64,000 bases of DNA from Ashinkailepas kermadecensis (lineage: Eukaryota > Arthropoda > Thecostraca > Neolepadidae), in the NCBI GenBank assembly GCA_034440615.1, contig JAOTOM010004133.1, positions 164,211 through 228,210 on the forward strand. The letters are read 5' to 3'. A program made the position numbers and the translations under genes. This document shows, piece by piece, positions 48,225 through 60,170 of the stretch. Each line of letters begins with the position of its first letter. Positions within the stretch are counted from its first letter, which is position 1. Below the pieces are notes generated by a model that was not told the origin of the DNA, made no database searches, and worked only from the letters and a program-made list of their open reading frames with translations.

Positions 48225-49520
48225 ATGTACATTTCCGGTAACCGGACAAATGTACATCAAGCAAAAGTACGTATGGCAGATGTACGTAGACAAATATATG
48301 TAAACAAATGCACGAAGCGAAAATGTACGTGAACGTAAAAGTATGTAAACGCAAATGCATGTAAACGTAAATGTACGTATGATCCAATGTACGCACTTTT
48401 ACGCATATTTACCTTTGCGTTTACGTACATTTGGTTAGGTACATATGCCAGACGTGCATTTTCTCGAATGTGCATTTCCTATTACGTGCATTTACCATGA
48501 GTACATTTGTCATATGCACTTTTGTGCTAAGGCATATCTGTGCTTACGTACATTTACCATACTTACTGTTCTGCACATGTACATTTGCCTACATGCATTT
48601 GCACCTTTGATGCACACATACACATGTTTATGCACACATTCATGCACATTTGAAACACGTACATTTGAAGCACGTTCTTTTGAAACACGTACTTTTGAAA
48701 AACGTACATTTGAAACCCGCATATTTGAAACCCGTATATTTGGTTACATACATTTGCTTAAGTACATCTGTCGTACGTACACTTACATTTTGGTTACGTA
48801 AATTTGCATTTACACACATTTGCTCCCACGTACTTTTGGGTTTAAGTGCATTTGCGCTTACGTACCTTTACACTTATGCACATTTGCTATGTGCACGTAT
48901 TTCCGTTTACGTGTGCTTGCGCATACATGCATTTGAGCTTACGTACTTTTGCGCTTACTTATATTTGTGCTTACGTACATTTGCGCATACGTACATATGC
49001 CATTACGTACATTTGCGCTTACGTACTTTTACGCTTACATACATTTGCGCATACGTACATTTGCGCTTACGTACATTTGTGCTTGCGAACTTTTGCGCTT
49101 ACGTACCTTTGCGCTGACGCACTTTTGCGCTTATGCACTTTTGCGCTTACGTACATTTGACCTTACGTACATTTGCGCATACGTACATATGCCCTTACGT
49201 ACATTTGCGCTTACATACTTTTGTGCTTACCTAAATTTGCGCTTGCGTACATTTTCACTTACGTACATTTACGCATACGTACATTTGCGCATACGTACAT
49301 CTGCGCTTACATACATTTGCGCTTAGGTACATTTGCTTATGTACCTTTGCCATACGCGCATTTGCTCTTACGTACATTTGCCATACGTACATTTTCAATA
49401 TGTACTTTTTCGCTTTCGTACGTCTGCGCTTACGTACATCTGCCATGCATACTTTTGCGCGTACGTACATTTGCTTACGTATATCTGCCATACGTACATT
49501 TGTCCTTACCTACATTTCTC
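48225..49520. repeat. 16-bp minisatellite with an orientation switch
   Basis: The unit 'acgtacatttgcgctt' repeats ~75 times on the + strand from about 48400. From 48225 to ~48390 the same unit runs as its reverse complement (aatgtacgtnnacgcaa). The array is therefore inverted at about 48.4 kb. Confidence 0.88.
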
Positions 49521-50294
49521 CTAGACTCATTCCCATGCGCGGCACCCTCACGGCTTCGTGGCGCGAACCGGCGACTTGGACGCGCGACAGACCCTGCGCT
49601 TTCTTCGTTCCTTTCCCAGACAGCTGATCAATGGCGTCACCAGCGTATGTCTAGGCGGCATATTGCAGGCGGAAAATGCAAATATTGCGTGAGCAACACA
49701 GTGCAATGAACATTTTAAGCTAACCGTGAAATCGAATATAAATAGATCTGAACAGTATATTCGTGCTCCGCATCTGCCACTGCGCAGCATATCTGTTTCC
49801 CACGGGACGACGGCCAGGGTTGCCCAGCTCTGGAAAGCTTACAATGCCGGCGCGCGGGCACGCTTCTTGCTGTAGCTGCGGTTGCTGTGCTGTTGCTCTT
49901 TCCATTGCCGTAAAGTGGAACGTAATATCTGTTTGCTTGGTCGTTAGGCGGTGGGCCCTTATTCGTGTTTTATTCTTGTGTATTACCTTTTTATCCTTTA
50001 ATCCCTTCTTCGTGTGTATTCGTGTTCAGTTGTGTTACACACCTACCGCCCTCATATGTGCATGAGTGTTCTTCATGCCTACGATGTGCTCTGCGCATGA
50101 CTACATTGCATTGTGTATTGTGTATCTTGTATTCTGACCATTACATGTCTGATGAGCCTATTTCACGCAATATTCACCTACGTTTCCTTTTGATTTGAAG
50201 CGTGTCTCCAGAAAGAATGGGAAGTGCTGTAATTCAAATTGGATATATCCTCACATAATATTTATGCTAGCATTGCATCTACGTGATTCGTACT

Positions 50295-50335
50295 GTCCTG
50301 AAGATGGTCAAGGCTGGTTGGAACGTTGACAAAGT
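50295..50335 (+). other. Penelope/hammerhead-like end remnant
   Basis: 'ctgtcctgaagatggtcaag' plus 'gctggttggaacgttgac' resembles the foldback ends at 56.0-56.5 kb, but the GAAA core is lost. Weak. Confidence 0.25.
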
Positions 50336-50538
50336 AACATAACGTCAAATCATGATTTGCTCCACATCGATGCTGACTTCCCACACTATTTACATTATAC
50401 CATCCGTATTAATCATTGCAACGCTTGTATATATTTTATATCATCTTACTGATCATCACAGACCGTGCGTTCGTTCAAAGACTAGACAGTTTGAATATGA
50501 AGAAGGTGAATGCGGTGGACACCGTCGCATTCAATTAT

Positions 50539-50722
<184 letters not shown>

Positions 50723-50764
50723 ATTCGTACATAATCATGTCACACCTTTTTACTTCCTTCCTGC

Positions 50765-52470
50765 CGTCGTACACTTTTGGGGGTCTGTATTTTTGGTATC
50801 ACTATCTATTTACCGCCAGAATATGATCCCTGGATCTATTGGAAGAGAGTCTGATGATCTGGAGCCACTACGATGGTTTCATGATGGTTTCTCGTTGCCG
50901 TAACGTGTACATGATAGAACTTTCTCTTTTACTTGCTGCCGTCATTAACTTTCTGGCATCCCCATGTGGAAATACCCCAGAAAATGGTCCTTGAATCTAT
51001 TGGAAGAGGGCCTGATGTTCTGGAGCCACTTCGATTGTTTCATCGTGGTTTCACGCCGTCCTAAAGTATACATAATGTGGTATAACTTTCTCTTTTACTT
51101 TCTGCCTTCATGGACTTTTTGGTATCCACATGTGGAAATACCGCCAGAAAACGGTCCCTGGATCTATTGGAAGAGACCCTGATTATCTGGAGCCACTGCG
51201 AAGGTTTCATGGTGGTTTCTTTGTGCCCTAACATATGCATAACATGGTATTACCTTCCCTTTTACTTTCTGCCGTCATGCACTTTTTGGTATCTCCATGT
51301 GGAAATACCGCCAGAATATGATCCCTGTATCTATTGGAAGAGATCCTGATGATCTGAAGCCACTGCGATGGTTTCATGGTGGTTTCTTGCTGCCCTAATA
51401 TATGCATATTGTGATATAACCTTCTTTTTTACTTTCTGTTGTCATGCACTTTTGTATCCCTTGTTGAAATACCGTCAGAATATGATACCTGGATCTATGG
51501 GAATAGGTCCTGATGATCTGGAGCCTGTTTCATTGTGGTTTCACGCTGTCCTAAAGCATACATAATGTGGTATAACATTCTCTTTTACTTGCTGCCGTCA
51601 TGCACTTTTTGTCATCCCCATGTGGAAATACCGCCAGAATATGATCCATGGATCTATGGGAAGAGGCCCTGATGATCTGGAGTCACTGCGATTGTTTCAT
51701 GGTGGTTTCACGCTGTCATAACGTATACATAATGCGCTATTACCTTCTGTTTTACTTTCTGCTTTCATACACTTTTTGGTATCCCATGTGGAAATATCGT
51801 CAGAATATGATCCCTGGATCTGTTTGGAAGAGGTCCTGATGATCTTGAGCCACTGCGATTGTTTCCGCCAGAAAATGGTCTCTGGATCCATTAGAAGAGG
51901 TCCTGATGATCTGGAGCGACTGCGAAGGTTTAATGATGGTTTCTTTGTGCCCTAACATATACATAGTGTGATATTACCTTCTGTTTTACTCTCTGCCGTC
52001 ATGCACTTTTTGGTATCACCATGTGGAAATGCCGTCAGAATATGATCCCTGGATCTATGGGAAGAGGTCCTGATGATCTGGAGCCCCTGCGATGAATTAA
52101 TGGTGGTTTCACGCTGTCCTAACGTATACATAATGTGCTATAACATTCTGTTTTACTTTCTGCCTTCATACACTTTTTGGCATCCCCACGTCGAAATGCC
52201 GTCAGAATATGATCCCTGGATCTATTGAAAGAGGACCTGATGATCTGGAGGCACTTCGATTGTTTCATGGTGGTTTCACGCTGTCCTAAAGTATACATAA
52301 TGTGGTATAACTTTCTCTTTTATTTGCTGCCGTCATCCACTTTTTGTCATCCCCATGTGGAAATACCGCCAGAATTTGATCCCTGGATCTATTGGAAGAG
52401 GCCCTGATGATCTGGAGCCACTGCGATGGTTTCATGGTGGTTTCACGCTGCCCTGAATCATATGTAATGT
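50765..52470 (+). repeat. ~165-bp satellite, about 10 monomers
   Basis: The anchor 'ccctggatctattggaagag' recurs at about 50832, 50993, 51160, 51327, 51491, 51649, 51816, 51883 (short unit), 52051, 52217 and 52385. Spacing is 158-168 bp except one truncated unit. Small open frames read different monomers and are not genes. Confidence 0.92.
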
Positions 52471-52479
52471 TGTAAAACC

Positions 52480-53210
52480 GTCCGGTTTCCCGATGGTCGA
52501 ATAAGTCGTATCACTGTGACTGTTTGTGCCGTCATCAAAACGTTGCATCCATATACAGTTATATATTTAAACAGTGTGACATTCCTTGCCTATATGCGGC
52601 ACATTCGGTTACATATCTAGTGTAAACAACGCTACGGCAGAAAGTAAAAGATTACCGGTACCTACGTCATCCATGAACGCAGAGTTGCATGCTTGTTACT
52701 CTTTGTAATGCTGGTGCAACACCATCCAAACACAAATATTTTGATTTCCCTTCAAATGCTTACCCAAAACTGATAGATGCCCATTCACTCACCGAAGCTA
52801 AAGAGACCTCTATAAGAGCCAAATGTTGCTCCATATATTAGAGTGGAACAAAAAGGCACCCATAAATAGGAGTGCAACAAAGGGAACACCTATTTATGTA
52901 TATAGGTATTTGGTTTTGTCAATGCTTCAGTAATAATGTTGCTTCGACAGAGAACAGTGCATTAGGAACTCGGGAACAAGCTTCATTAAATTAACTCAAA
53001 CTGGACAAAACGTCCAAATACAACCTAAAAAACGCCAGACCACATTTGGCAGCACATTCACGCCAGGTGCGATGCGACAATAACCGCACACTACCGCCAC
53101 CACTACAGCACTACAGCAAGCGGAGACACAGCCGTACGATTTCGCCGCCAGGGTTTCGCTGGCTCCTCTAACGGACAACGGACAAACTATTTTTGTACTG
53201 TATGATCCTT
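52480..53210. other. Intergenic, nothing recognised
   Basis: AT-rich sequence with no coding or repeat structure of note. Confidence 0.35.
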
Positions 53211-53215
53211 GGACT

Positions 53216-53430
53216 AAATGAACTTTGGACGTTGCGAACGCTCCCTCTGAAGCCAGTTTTGTACGTTGTGATCGTTGTACGTTATGAACTTAGTACATTG
53301 TGAACGCGCCCTATCCAATACATTTTGGACTTTATTTCGATTTGTGTACGTTATGATCCTTGGACGTTGTGAGCTTTGTACGTTATTAACTTTGGCAGTA
53401 AATGAACCTTGTACGTTATGATATGGCCTC
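53216..53430. repeat. Degenerate ~18-20 bp array
   Basis: Recurring 'gtacgttatgaactttg' and 'ggacgttgtgaac' motifs. Confidence 0.65.
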
Positions 53431-53469
53431 GTTTTTTCCATGCTTAGCACGTGTTTTAAGAAACCCTGC

Positions 53470-55400
53470 ATATATTTAAATCTATCAAGTTCTCGCGTCG
53501 AAATGCGGCGTGCGGCGCAAGTTCTCGTCCCCTCTTTCCCTTCACCTGCCTTCTATATCGCACCCTTTGGCAGGTCCGATTTGGGCTCTGTGTTATCTGT
53601 CGCCCACTGATAAGCAAGCACGCCGGGAAAACATCCGTGGCCGGCCGGTCTGCCAGCCAGCCTGGTAGCCGGCGGACCAGCCGACGGCCGCTCAACGAGC
53701 AGTACACTGGTCTTCGGGGAAGCTGGCCATCAAAAAAGTCATTTGCCCCTCACAGACTTCACAAAGTGATACCCATGGCGATGGAGGATGTAGACAAAGG
53801 AGATGACGTGATGCGAGTGACTGGGCTGGGCGCCTTAATGCTTTATTTTTGGTCTCGATATTTTTAGTGTTCTATATTTTGCACATTAACCCTTTGCCTG
53901 CCGGAGTTCGTGAATCGAGGACCATTCTGCCCAACCCCAGCCTGCTGGAATCGAGTTACTTCTGTAATTGCTTCCACCCGTAGAGTGGGTGGGATTAGGC
54001 GGTTGGTCCACCCTGCGGTGGCCGGTGATCGAAAGATTAGCGGTACCATTTATGGCGGGCCTGACTTGTGCGGTCAGAAATCCATCCCATCCTTTGGACA
54101 ACAGTAATTAGGATTGTGCTCAGGGTTGATTCTCATAAAAAATGACTCCTCTCTTGCATTGATGCTGGTGAAAGACGCATCCAGCTCATTAAGACCTTTT
54201 ATATTTTATATGAAGCATGACATCAATAATCCAGTATTCCCATCCATATTCTTCATGTTCTGTACTTGTTGTCCAAATTACTTATGTAATGTTGCGTATA
54301 TAATGACAGGTGTAATGGGAGGCCTCTGGATATCGTACTTGTTATATGTGGTCAAAGTACGGGCAAAAAAACTATTCACATGAAGGGAGCCAAAAAACTC
54401 ATCAGAGTTCGTTACAAGAGGTACCTCGCTGGTTCCCTCCACATGCGTACATTTCCAATCAATGGTAATGTTGGACTTCGGACCGAGACTGGCGGCAAGT
54501 AGTTGGAGGCGAGGAGCCCAGATGAATGTTTTGCTACTCAAATAGACATTTTTAACTCCAAAAAGGATTTGCTGGACTTAAATTGTGAAACCCAGAACAT
54601 CGTTAGGTGCGGATATCTGCCTTCGAATGGTTTGTTGACCTGACTACACGGCATGCTTAGTGCATACCCAGGTGTTTGTGCTTTTGTAACACGTTCACAG
54701 GTCTGGAAGTAATTAACCAAAACGTTGTGTTTAGTTTAGTTTGATTTATCAACAATTGGTGGCCGTATTGCCGTGCCTCCTCCAACATGCATTGTGGTTA
54801 GCCTTGGAAATGGCTCGGCTGGAGTCGTGAGAAGGTTCACGACTCCATCCGAACCTTTTTTGCAGGCTCACAATAATATCTGTTGGAGTAGTCGCAGCAA
54901 TATTGCATACAGGCCATTACCATTCCAGCATACTACATTGCCGCCATACATTCAGCAAGTTTTCCGAGAACTATATGTTCAGGCACTGGAAAGCTAGGTG
55001 AGTCGAATGTGCATTATCCATCCTTCAGTTACGGTATCTAGCAAATCAATAACATGGAAATAAAGCTTCCAAAATCCGAAATTCACTTCAGAATATCTAG
55101 ACCTCTGCTTGATGCCGACAGTTCACGAAATTTGCAGTTCCGTTCTGGGTTCGATCGCAAAGCGCTGGACAATCCTCCCTTACCTGAAGGACAGCCTAAC
55201 ACGACCGACCGCCACCCCCACCACGGAACGCGGCACCGTCCGACGGCCGAGCCGGCGCCAGGGGATCAGGTGTTCCGACCGGTGGGGAGGTCGGACGGCC
55301 ATCCATCTTTCGAGGCATGTCAATGGGTACCTCGGCGGGGTCTCAGAGTTGCATGTTTTTCAGTAGTATAGGAAAAAAAGGCAGACCGGCTTTGGCAGTT
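53470..55400. other. Intergenic stretch, no supported gene
   Basis: Several frames of 60-105 codons, the most complex near 55054-55371, show no recognisable domain or phase-consistent exon chain. Confidence 0.35.
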
Positions 55401-55404
55401 AAAA

Positions 55405-55640
55405 CGTTCTCTATTTTGCGAATCGATATCTGGTATATTACATTATTTATATATTATTTTTACATTATTTTGTACCTTCGATATTTTGCGATTCGGCACC
55501 TTGCGTGCTGGATATCATGCGCAATGGATATTTTGCGATTGGATAGTTCGCGTTGAGATATTTTGCGCATTCCATATCTTACAACTTCAACGTTTTACTT
55601 CCGATACTTCTCCATTTCTCCACTCAATACTTTTCAATTC
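55405..55640. repeat. Degenerate ~20-bp array
   Basis: Recurring '(g)atattttgcgattcg' motifs about 18-22 bp apart. Confidence 0.6.
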
Positions 55641-56015
55641 AAGAAGTTCCAAGATATCAACCCCGATATCAAACGGCAGGAAATTAAAAAGACGGTCGCA
55701 TAGAAGACACAAAAATACTACCGTACCAAATGCAAAGAAAAACGGAAGGAAGTCGCATATGAGACACAAAAAGCGCATCGGTTTAGCAATATCGCCGTGC
55801 TGTCTCGACTTCAACCACAAATCTGAATCCGACGCCCCTGCATGAGTGTAGATGCTGGGAGGGCTTTACCCCTGGATTACACGGGGAGTCGAGCCAACCT
55901 CTATCCCTCCCTCTGTTCTTAAAATCGAGCCGAAATGTCAACGGCGTGATGAGGCTGAAGTTTTGTATAGCTGAGATTATGTCAATTTTCATATACCAGC
56001 CCTGAAATGTTCAGG

Positions 56016-56512
56016 TACCTGATATGTCACACTAATATACAGATTACAATGTCACAAGATGATATATTCGAAAAAGGAACACCAACGTTTCGGTTTTATG
56101 CCTTCTTCAGGGTGACAAGTATGACATTCTACCACAAACACATTTAGGTCACAAAAGATAACAACGCCCCATAGTAATGTTATGCCGACGCCATATGCAC
56201 ATTCTCCTCGTTGACTACGAACTGGATGGTGATTACCAACGAATGATGGACACTTTTACATTTGTGTGCATGTGCTTTCGGATATTTCGTCGGTGTATCT
56301 TTCGCCAACCTGTGGTAGATGGTAGACGTAGTGTCACGTGTCGATTGAAAAATTCAAAACACTTTCATACACTTAAAAAAACATCATACTTGTCACCCTG
56401 ATGAAGGCATAAAGCCGAAACGTTGGTGCTTCTTTTTCGAACATATCATCTTGTGCCATTGTAATCTGTATTCTACTTGTCCAATTAACTATAACAATAT
56501 GTCACACTAAGC
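56016..56512. mobile_element. Foldback element with Penelope-like hammerhead-type ends
   Basis: 56025-56123 is the reverse complement of ~56382-56505 ('aagccgaaacgttggtgc' on one side, 'caccaacgtttcggtttt' on the other). Both arms carry CTGA(A/T)GA, a short GGC/GCC hairpin and GAAA. The 250-bp interior has no recognised domain. TGTCACACTAA lies at both outer edges. Confidence 0.6.
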
Positions 56513-56519
56513 ATTTATT

Positions 56520-57710
56520 TGGTTTTCAAAAGCCTGCACCTCAGAATGGCGTCATGTTTTGTCGATGAGGATCAATGCTGGTGTGTCACATCTTGGAACG
56601 TTGGAGCATGACAAAGCTATGGACGGCATAATATTGCAAGTTAAGATGTTATGGCTCGCATCTTATACTGATAGGAATTGACTTCAAAGTGACCTTGTTC
56701 TTAAGATGTGTCTCTTTCTCAGCTGGTAGTGAACATCCCTGCAGTGCCATCTGGATGTACTTCATATGGAGCATGCTTGTGAAGGAGCTACTATTATGCC
56801 TAAAATAGACCTATAATAGAGTGTCCTACCTAAAATAGGGTCACCTAGTCGAGCGTCAGCTCTCAACGTTCAGTGTATTCATATATGATTGGCCCACAAA
56901 ATAAGTTCATCTCCCCACACCAAAATACCGCGATTCGGGAAATCCAGTCAGATTTTGGTTTAGGTGCGTTATTTTGGTTCGGATCTTCTTCCCTCGCACA
57001 ACTTGGTCAGTGTACCTACACCTATGTCCAGTCATAATGTGGAATTCGTCAAGGCTTCGCCGTGACACTCTGGAGTACCACTGGCCAGTGGAAATGGAAT
57101 TTCCTGTACCTGGACGGCGAGCCTTAGCTGGCGTTTCGTCATCAAGCAGCCATTTAGTTGATGGTAACAGCCGCTGCCAGCGGCCAGTTCACGGTTCGGT
57201 CTTCACCAGAAGATGATTGTTGCGGCTATAGCATGTCCGTTAGGTTAGCAACAGCAACAACAGACGGTTCCAGCAGACAGCTCCAGCAACAGGCAACTAT
57301 GCCAACTACATTGAAGCCATGGAACATATTTCTGTAGCTATACATGATATGTTATTGAAAAACAAGTCACATATGAGTGCATGAGTATATACATTTCTTC
57401 CAAGACTTGAATTTAGTCACCATCGGCGATTGTTGCAGGAACTGTGCTATGCAACAGTAACAACGATTGCAACAAAATTTATGTCATGGAGTAACTTTAC
57501 ATAGTCATGCATTCATTTGAGTTCTGTTTCTCCATACCATATCTTGCATAGGTACATAAATCTGCCACACAACATTAATTTTGTTGGCATAGTTGCTCGT
57601 TGCTGGAGCTGCCTGCTGTGTCTGTTGTTAACTTCACGGACATCAGCCTAGCCAACGCCTTGTGAAACATGACGGTTTGAACCGTAATGCACGAGTCCAG
57701 CATCCGGTTG
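56520..57710. other. Intergenic, nothing recognised
   Basis: Short imperfect CAACA-type repeats at 57240-57300. No coding signal. Confidence 0.35.
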
Positions 57711-57713
57711 TTA

Positions 57714-57717
57714 CACA

Positions 57718-57802
<85 letters not shown>
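57714..57802. repeat. (ACGC)n followed by (AC)n
   Basis: Sixteen or so ACGC units, then ~12 AC units. Confidence 0.95.
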
Positions 57803-57804
<2 letters not shown>

Positions 57805-57881
57805 GAGTAAGCTTCTGAAAATTATTGGGAGGGCACTAAACATGAAGGCGAGCTAAAATGGATTTGGGACAGCGCCCAGCC

Positions 57882-58262
57882 GGATCTGTTAGCAAGTTAG
57901 TTATTTGGGCTTCAGGGCGCTTCGACCAGAGTTGATCATTCGCGCCCAGAGCCGGAGCTGCGTAAGCTCCAAGGGATCATCGGGTAGACAGAAGTACAGA
58001 TGGGATCCATCGTTGGGACTTATTTACGTTTCTCGGCTATATATGCGAATTAGTGGCCCAAATTGGTGACGCAATGGAAGCCTCTGTTTGTCGGCCATAA
58101 GGCCCGGAGGTTCCGTACACGTTTGATTTGTGGAGACTGTAATTGACGATTCAGGGTAGGGTCAATCCGGCCATGCCCCCTAAACGGCCGAAAATCAGGA
58201 AGAAATGTAGATCGGCGTTCCTGAACCTTACACAAAATCTAAGCAGCTTCGTAAGAAGAAGT
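57882..58262 (+). repeat. Dispersed repeat, full copy B
   Basis: Partner of 28749-29112. A small deletion removes 'gtc' near 58140, otherwise near-identical. Confidence 0.88.
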
Positions 58263-58264
58263 TT

Positions 58265-59220
58265 GAAGTTTACGCATTCGTTGGGCCAAAACCAAGCGAA
58301 ATAATCATAATATGGTTGTAAGGATTTGAAAAGCCGATTAGCTGGTGTGCATGATTATATCCAAGTTGTAAATAGGTGGACACGCGCACATCATATGCCC
58401 CTCATACAGCACATGTATATTACTGAAATGCGACATCGAAAGCTGATTTGAAGACAATTGGAGTTGATGGGTATCTTGAGAAAAACACGGAAAATCTCCC
58501 GTGTCGTAGAAAATTGTCCGTGCCAAAGACCGCACGATGAGAAAATCAAGGCCCATTTTCCGAATCACTTACCATTTATTATGAGTAAAAAGACGTTCCA
58601 GGCGTGCACCCAGGAGGGGGTAGGGGACCGACGAACACCAAGCTGACGAGATTGGCCAGGCCCCCACTGCTCACGCATGACAGCATTTGATGACATGTGA
58701 CGCTACTGGGACTGGCGCTCCGGTGCTCCGAAAGGCGTTGGAGGGGAGGGGGAGGAGCAAGAGGAAGAGCATGGATGAGCTGTGGTGGCGCGGGAGCGGG
58801 ATGGGTTACTGACTGAGACTCCCGGCATTGGGCGCAAACTGGCCAACGCAGTTGACGCGCTCTAAAACACAAATACATCACCACGCGCCTGCCCGCCCTT
58901 CCCGTATATCAAGGACAAAGAGGTGTTGGTCCCCCACCACAACTCGCAACGTACGGAGGGAATCTCAAGCACTGGGGCTCCGTCAAACCAGGGGGACGGG
59001 TTGAGGGGGCGCAATGCCCCGATAAGATTAAACAGACGGATAGATCCGGAGAAGTCGACCTATATGCTGCACAGCCGGGTGAAGGACGGATTTTGAATGG
59101 AAGCAGAGATGGAAGGCTGAAAGAGGCACTCCTAGTTTGGCTCCCATTTAGTGGCCCGCCGGACCACTGCAGCACTCAATCCCCCCCCCCCCGCGGGAAT
59201 GTTGCGCCTCATCTGGGGGG
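58265..59220. other. Intergenic, nothing recognised
   Basis: Mixed sequence with GC-rich patches. Open frames on both strands look accidental. Confidence 0.35.
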
Positions 59221-59739
59221 GGGCGGCGGAGCTTCATCATTTATTTATTTATTTATTTCACGATACATGCCCTCCACGTATACTGGCTGTTATGGACAGT
59301 CTGGGTATAACTCACAGATATTTACAAAGAAAGGATATATTTGTGGTCAATAGTAGGAGCAGATGCGCAACAAACATTCATACACCAACATAATACAACA
59401 CCAATATCACTATCTGTACTAAACACACCGTGCTTGCAACACGAGCTATAAACGAGTAGTTTATAGAAGTGATAGGAAAGCGATGACCTAAAGCTGAGTT
59501 CATAGTGTACACAAATCCATTATGTAAGTTTTTTTGTGTGACTAGTGTTGTTCGTGGAGATAAACTAGTACATGTTTCTTGAAGTTAGACAGCCTCGATG
59601 TTTTTGTTTCAGTAGGGAGTTTGTTATAGTGGAAGACAGACGAGTAGAGAAATCTCCTGCGGCCCGCCTCTCTGTGTATGGCTGGCAGGTGCAGGTGGTC
59701 GTCTGCACGCGTATGACGGTTTCGCAGGGTAGAGTTTGC

Positions 59740-59754
59740 AGTGATTTGACCGGC
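59740..59754 (+). repeat. SINE target-site duplication, left
   Basis: 'agtgatttgaccggc', identical to 59915-59929. Confidence 0.9.
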
Positions 59755-59914
59755 TGGTTATTGGGGTTTTACGACACGTCGACCGTTGAGTCATATAGCG
59801 CCGCCAATCTCTCACCCCGATTGGTCGCGGGCGAAGAGCAGCGACAGGCGAGATTCGAACCCACAATCTTTCGATTGCGAGACGAGCATCTTGCCCCTAG
59901 ACCACTCGTCCCCT
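59755..59914 (-). mobile_element. tRNA-derived SINE with 15-bp target duplication
   Basis: On the - strand a tRNA-like head with box A (GTGGTCTAGGGGCAAGATGC) and box B (GGGTTCGAATCTC) is followed by a ~90-bp body and a 'cgtaaaaccccaataacca' tail. Flanked on both sides by 'agtgatttgaccggc' (59740-59754 and 59915-59929), a perfect duplication. It is inserted in the 3' UTR of the CR1/L2-like element. Confidence 0.88.
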
Positions 59915-59929
59915 AGTGATTTGACCGGC
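59915..59929 (+). repeat. SINE target-site duplication, right
   Basis: 'agtgatttgaccggc', identical to 59740-59754. Confidence 0.9.
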
Positions 59930-60170
59930 AATGTGCGTTGCCTCACCCGTCAGAATGATCTTGTGGAGCAAAGTAAGGCCGTGAAATAGATGCAGATCGG
60001 CTGCGGTGAGGAGACCCAACACGTTACGGGCATCAGAAATATGATCAAATTTCCGTAGACCTGACACGACCCTAGTGGGGAAGTTAGTGATCTTGTCTAG
60101 TCTGTGGATGTTTGCTGCGGAACCGTTCCCGTAAACAGATATGCAGTAGCGGATATTGGATATAACTAGG

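Noticed and set aside
48445..49709. Open frames of 60-178 codons over the 16-bp array
   Set aside because: Low-complexity translation of a minisatellite (TFALTYICAYVHLRLR-like), present in several frames.
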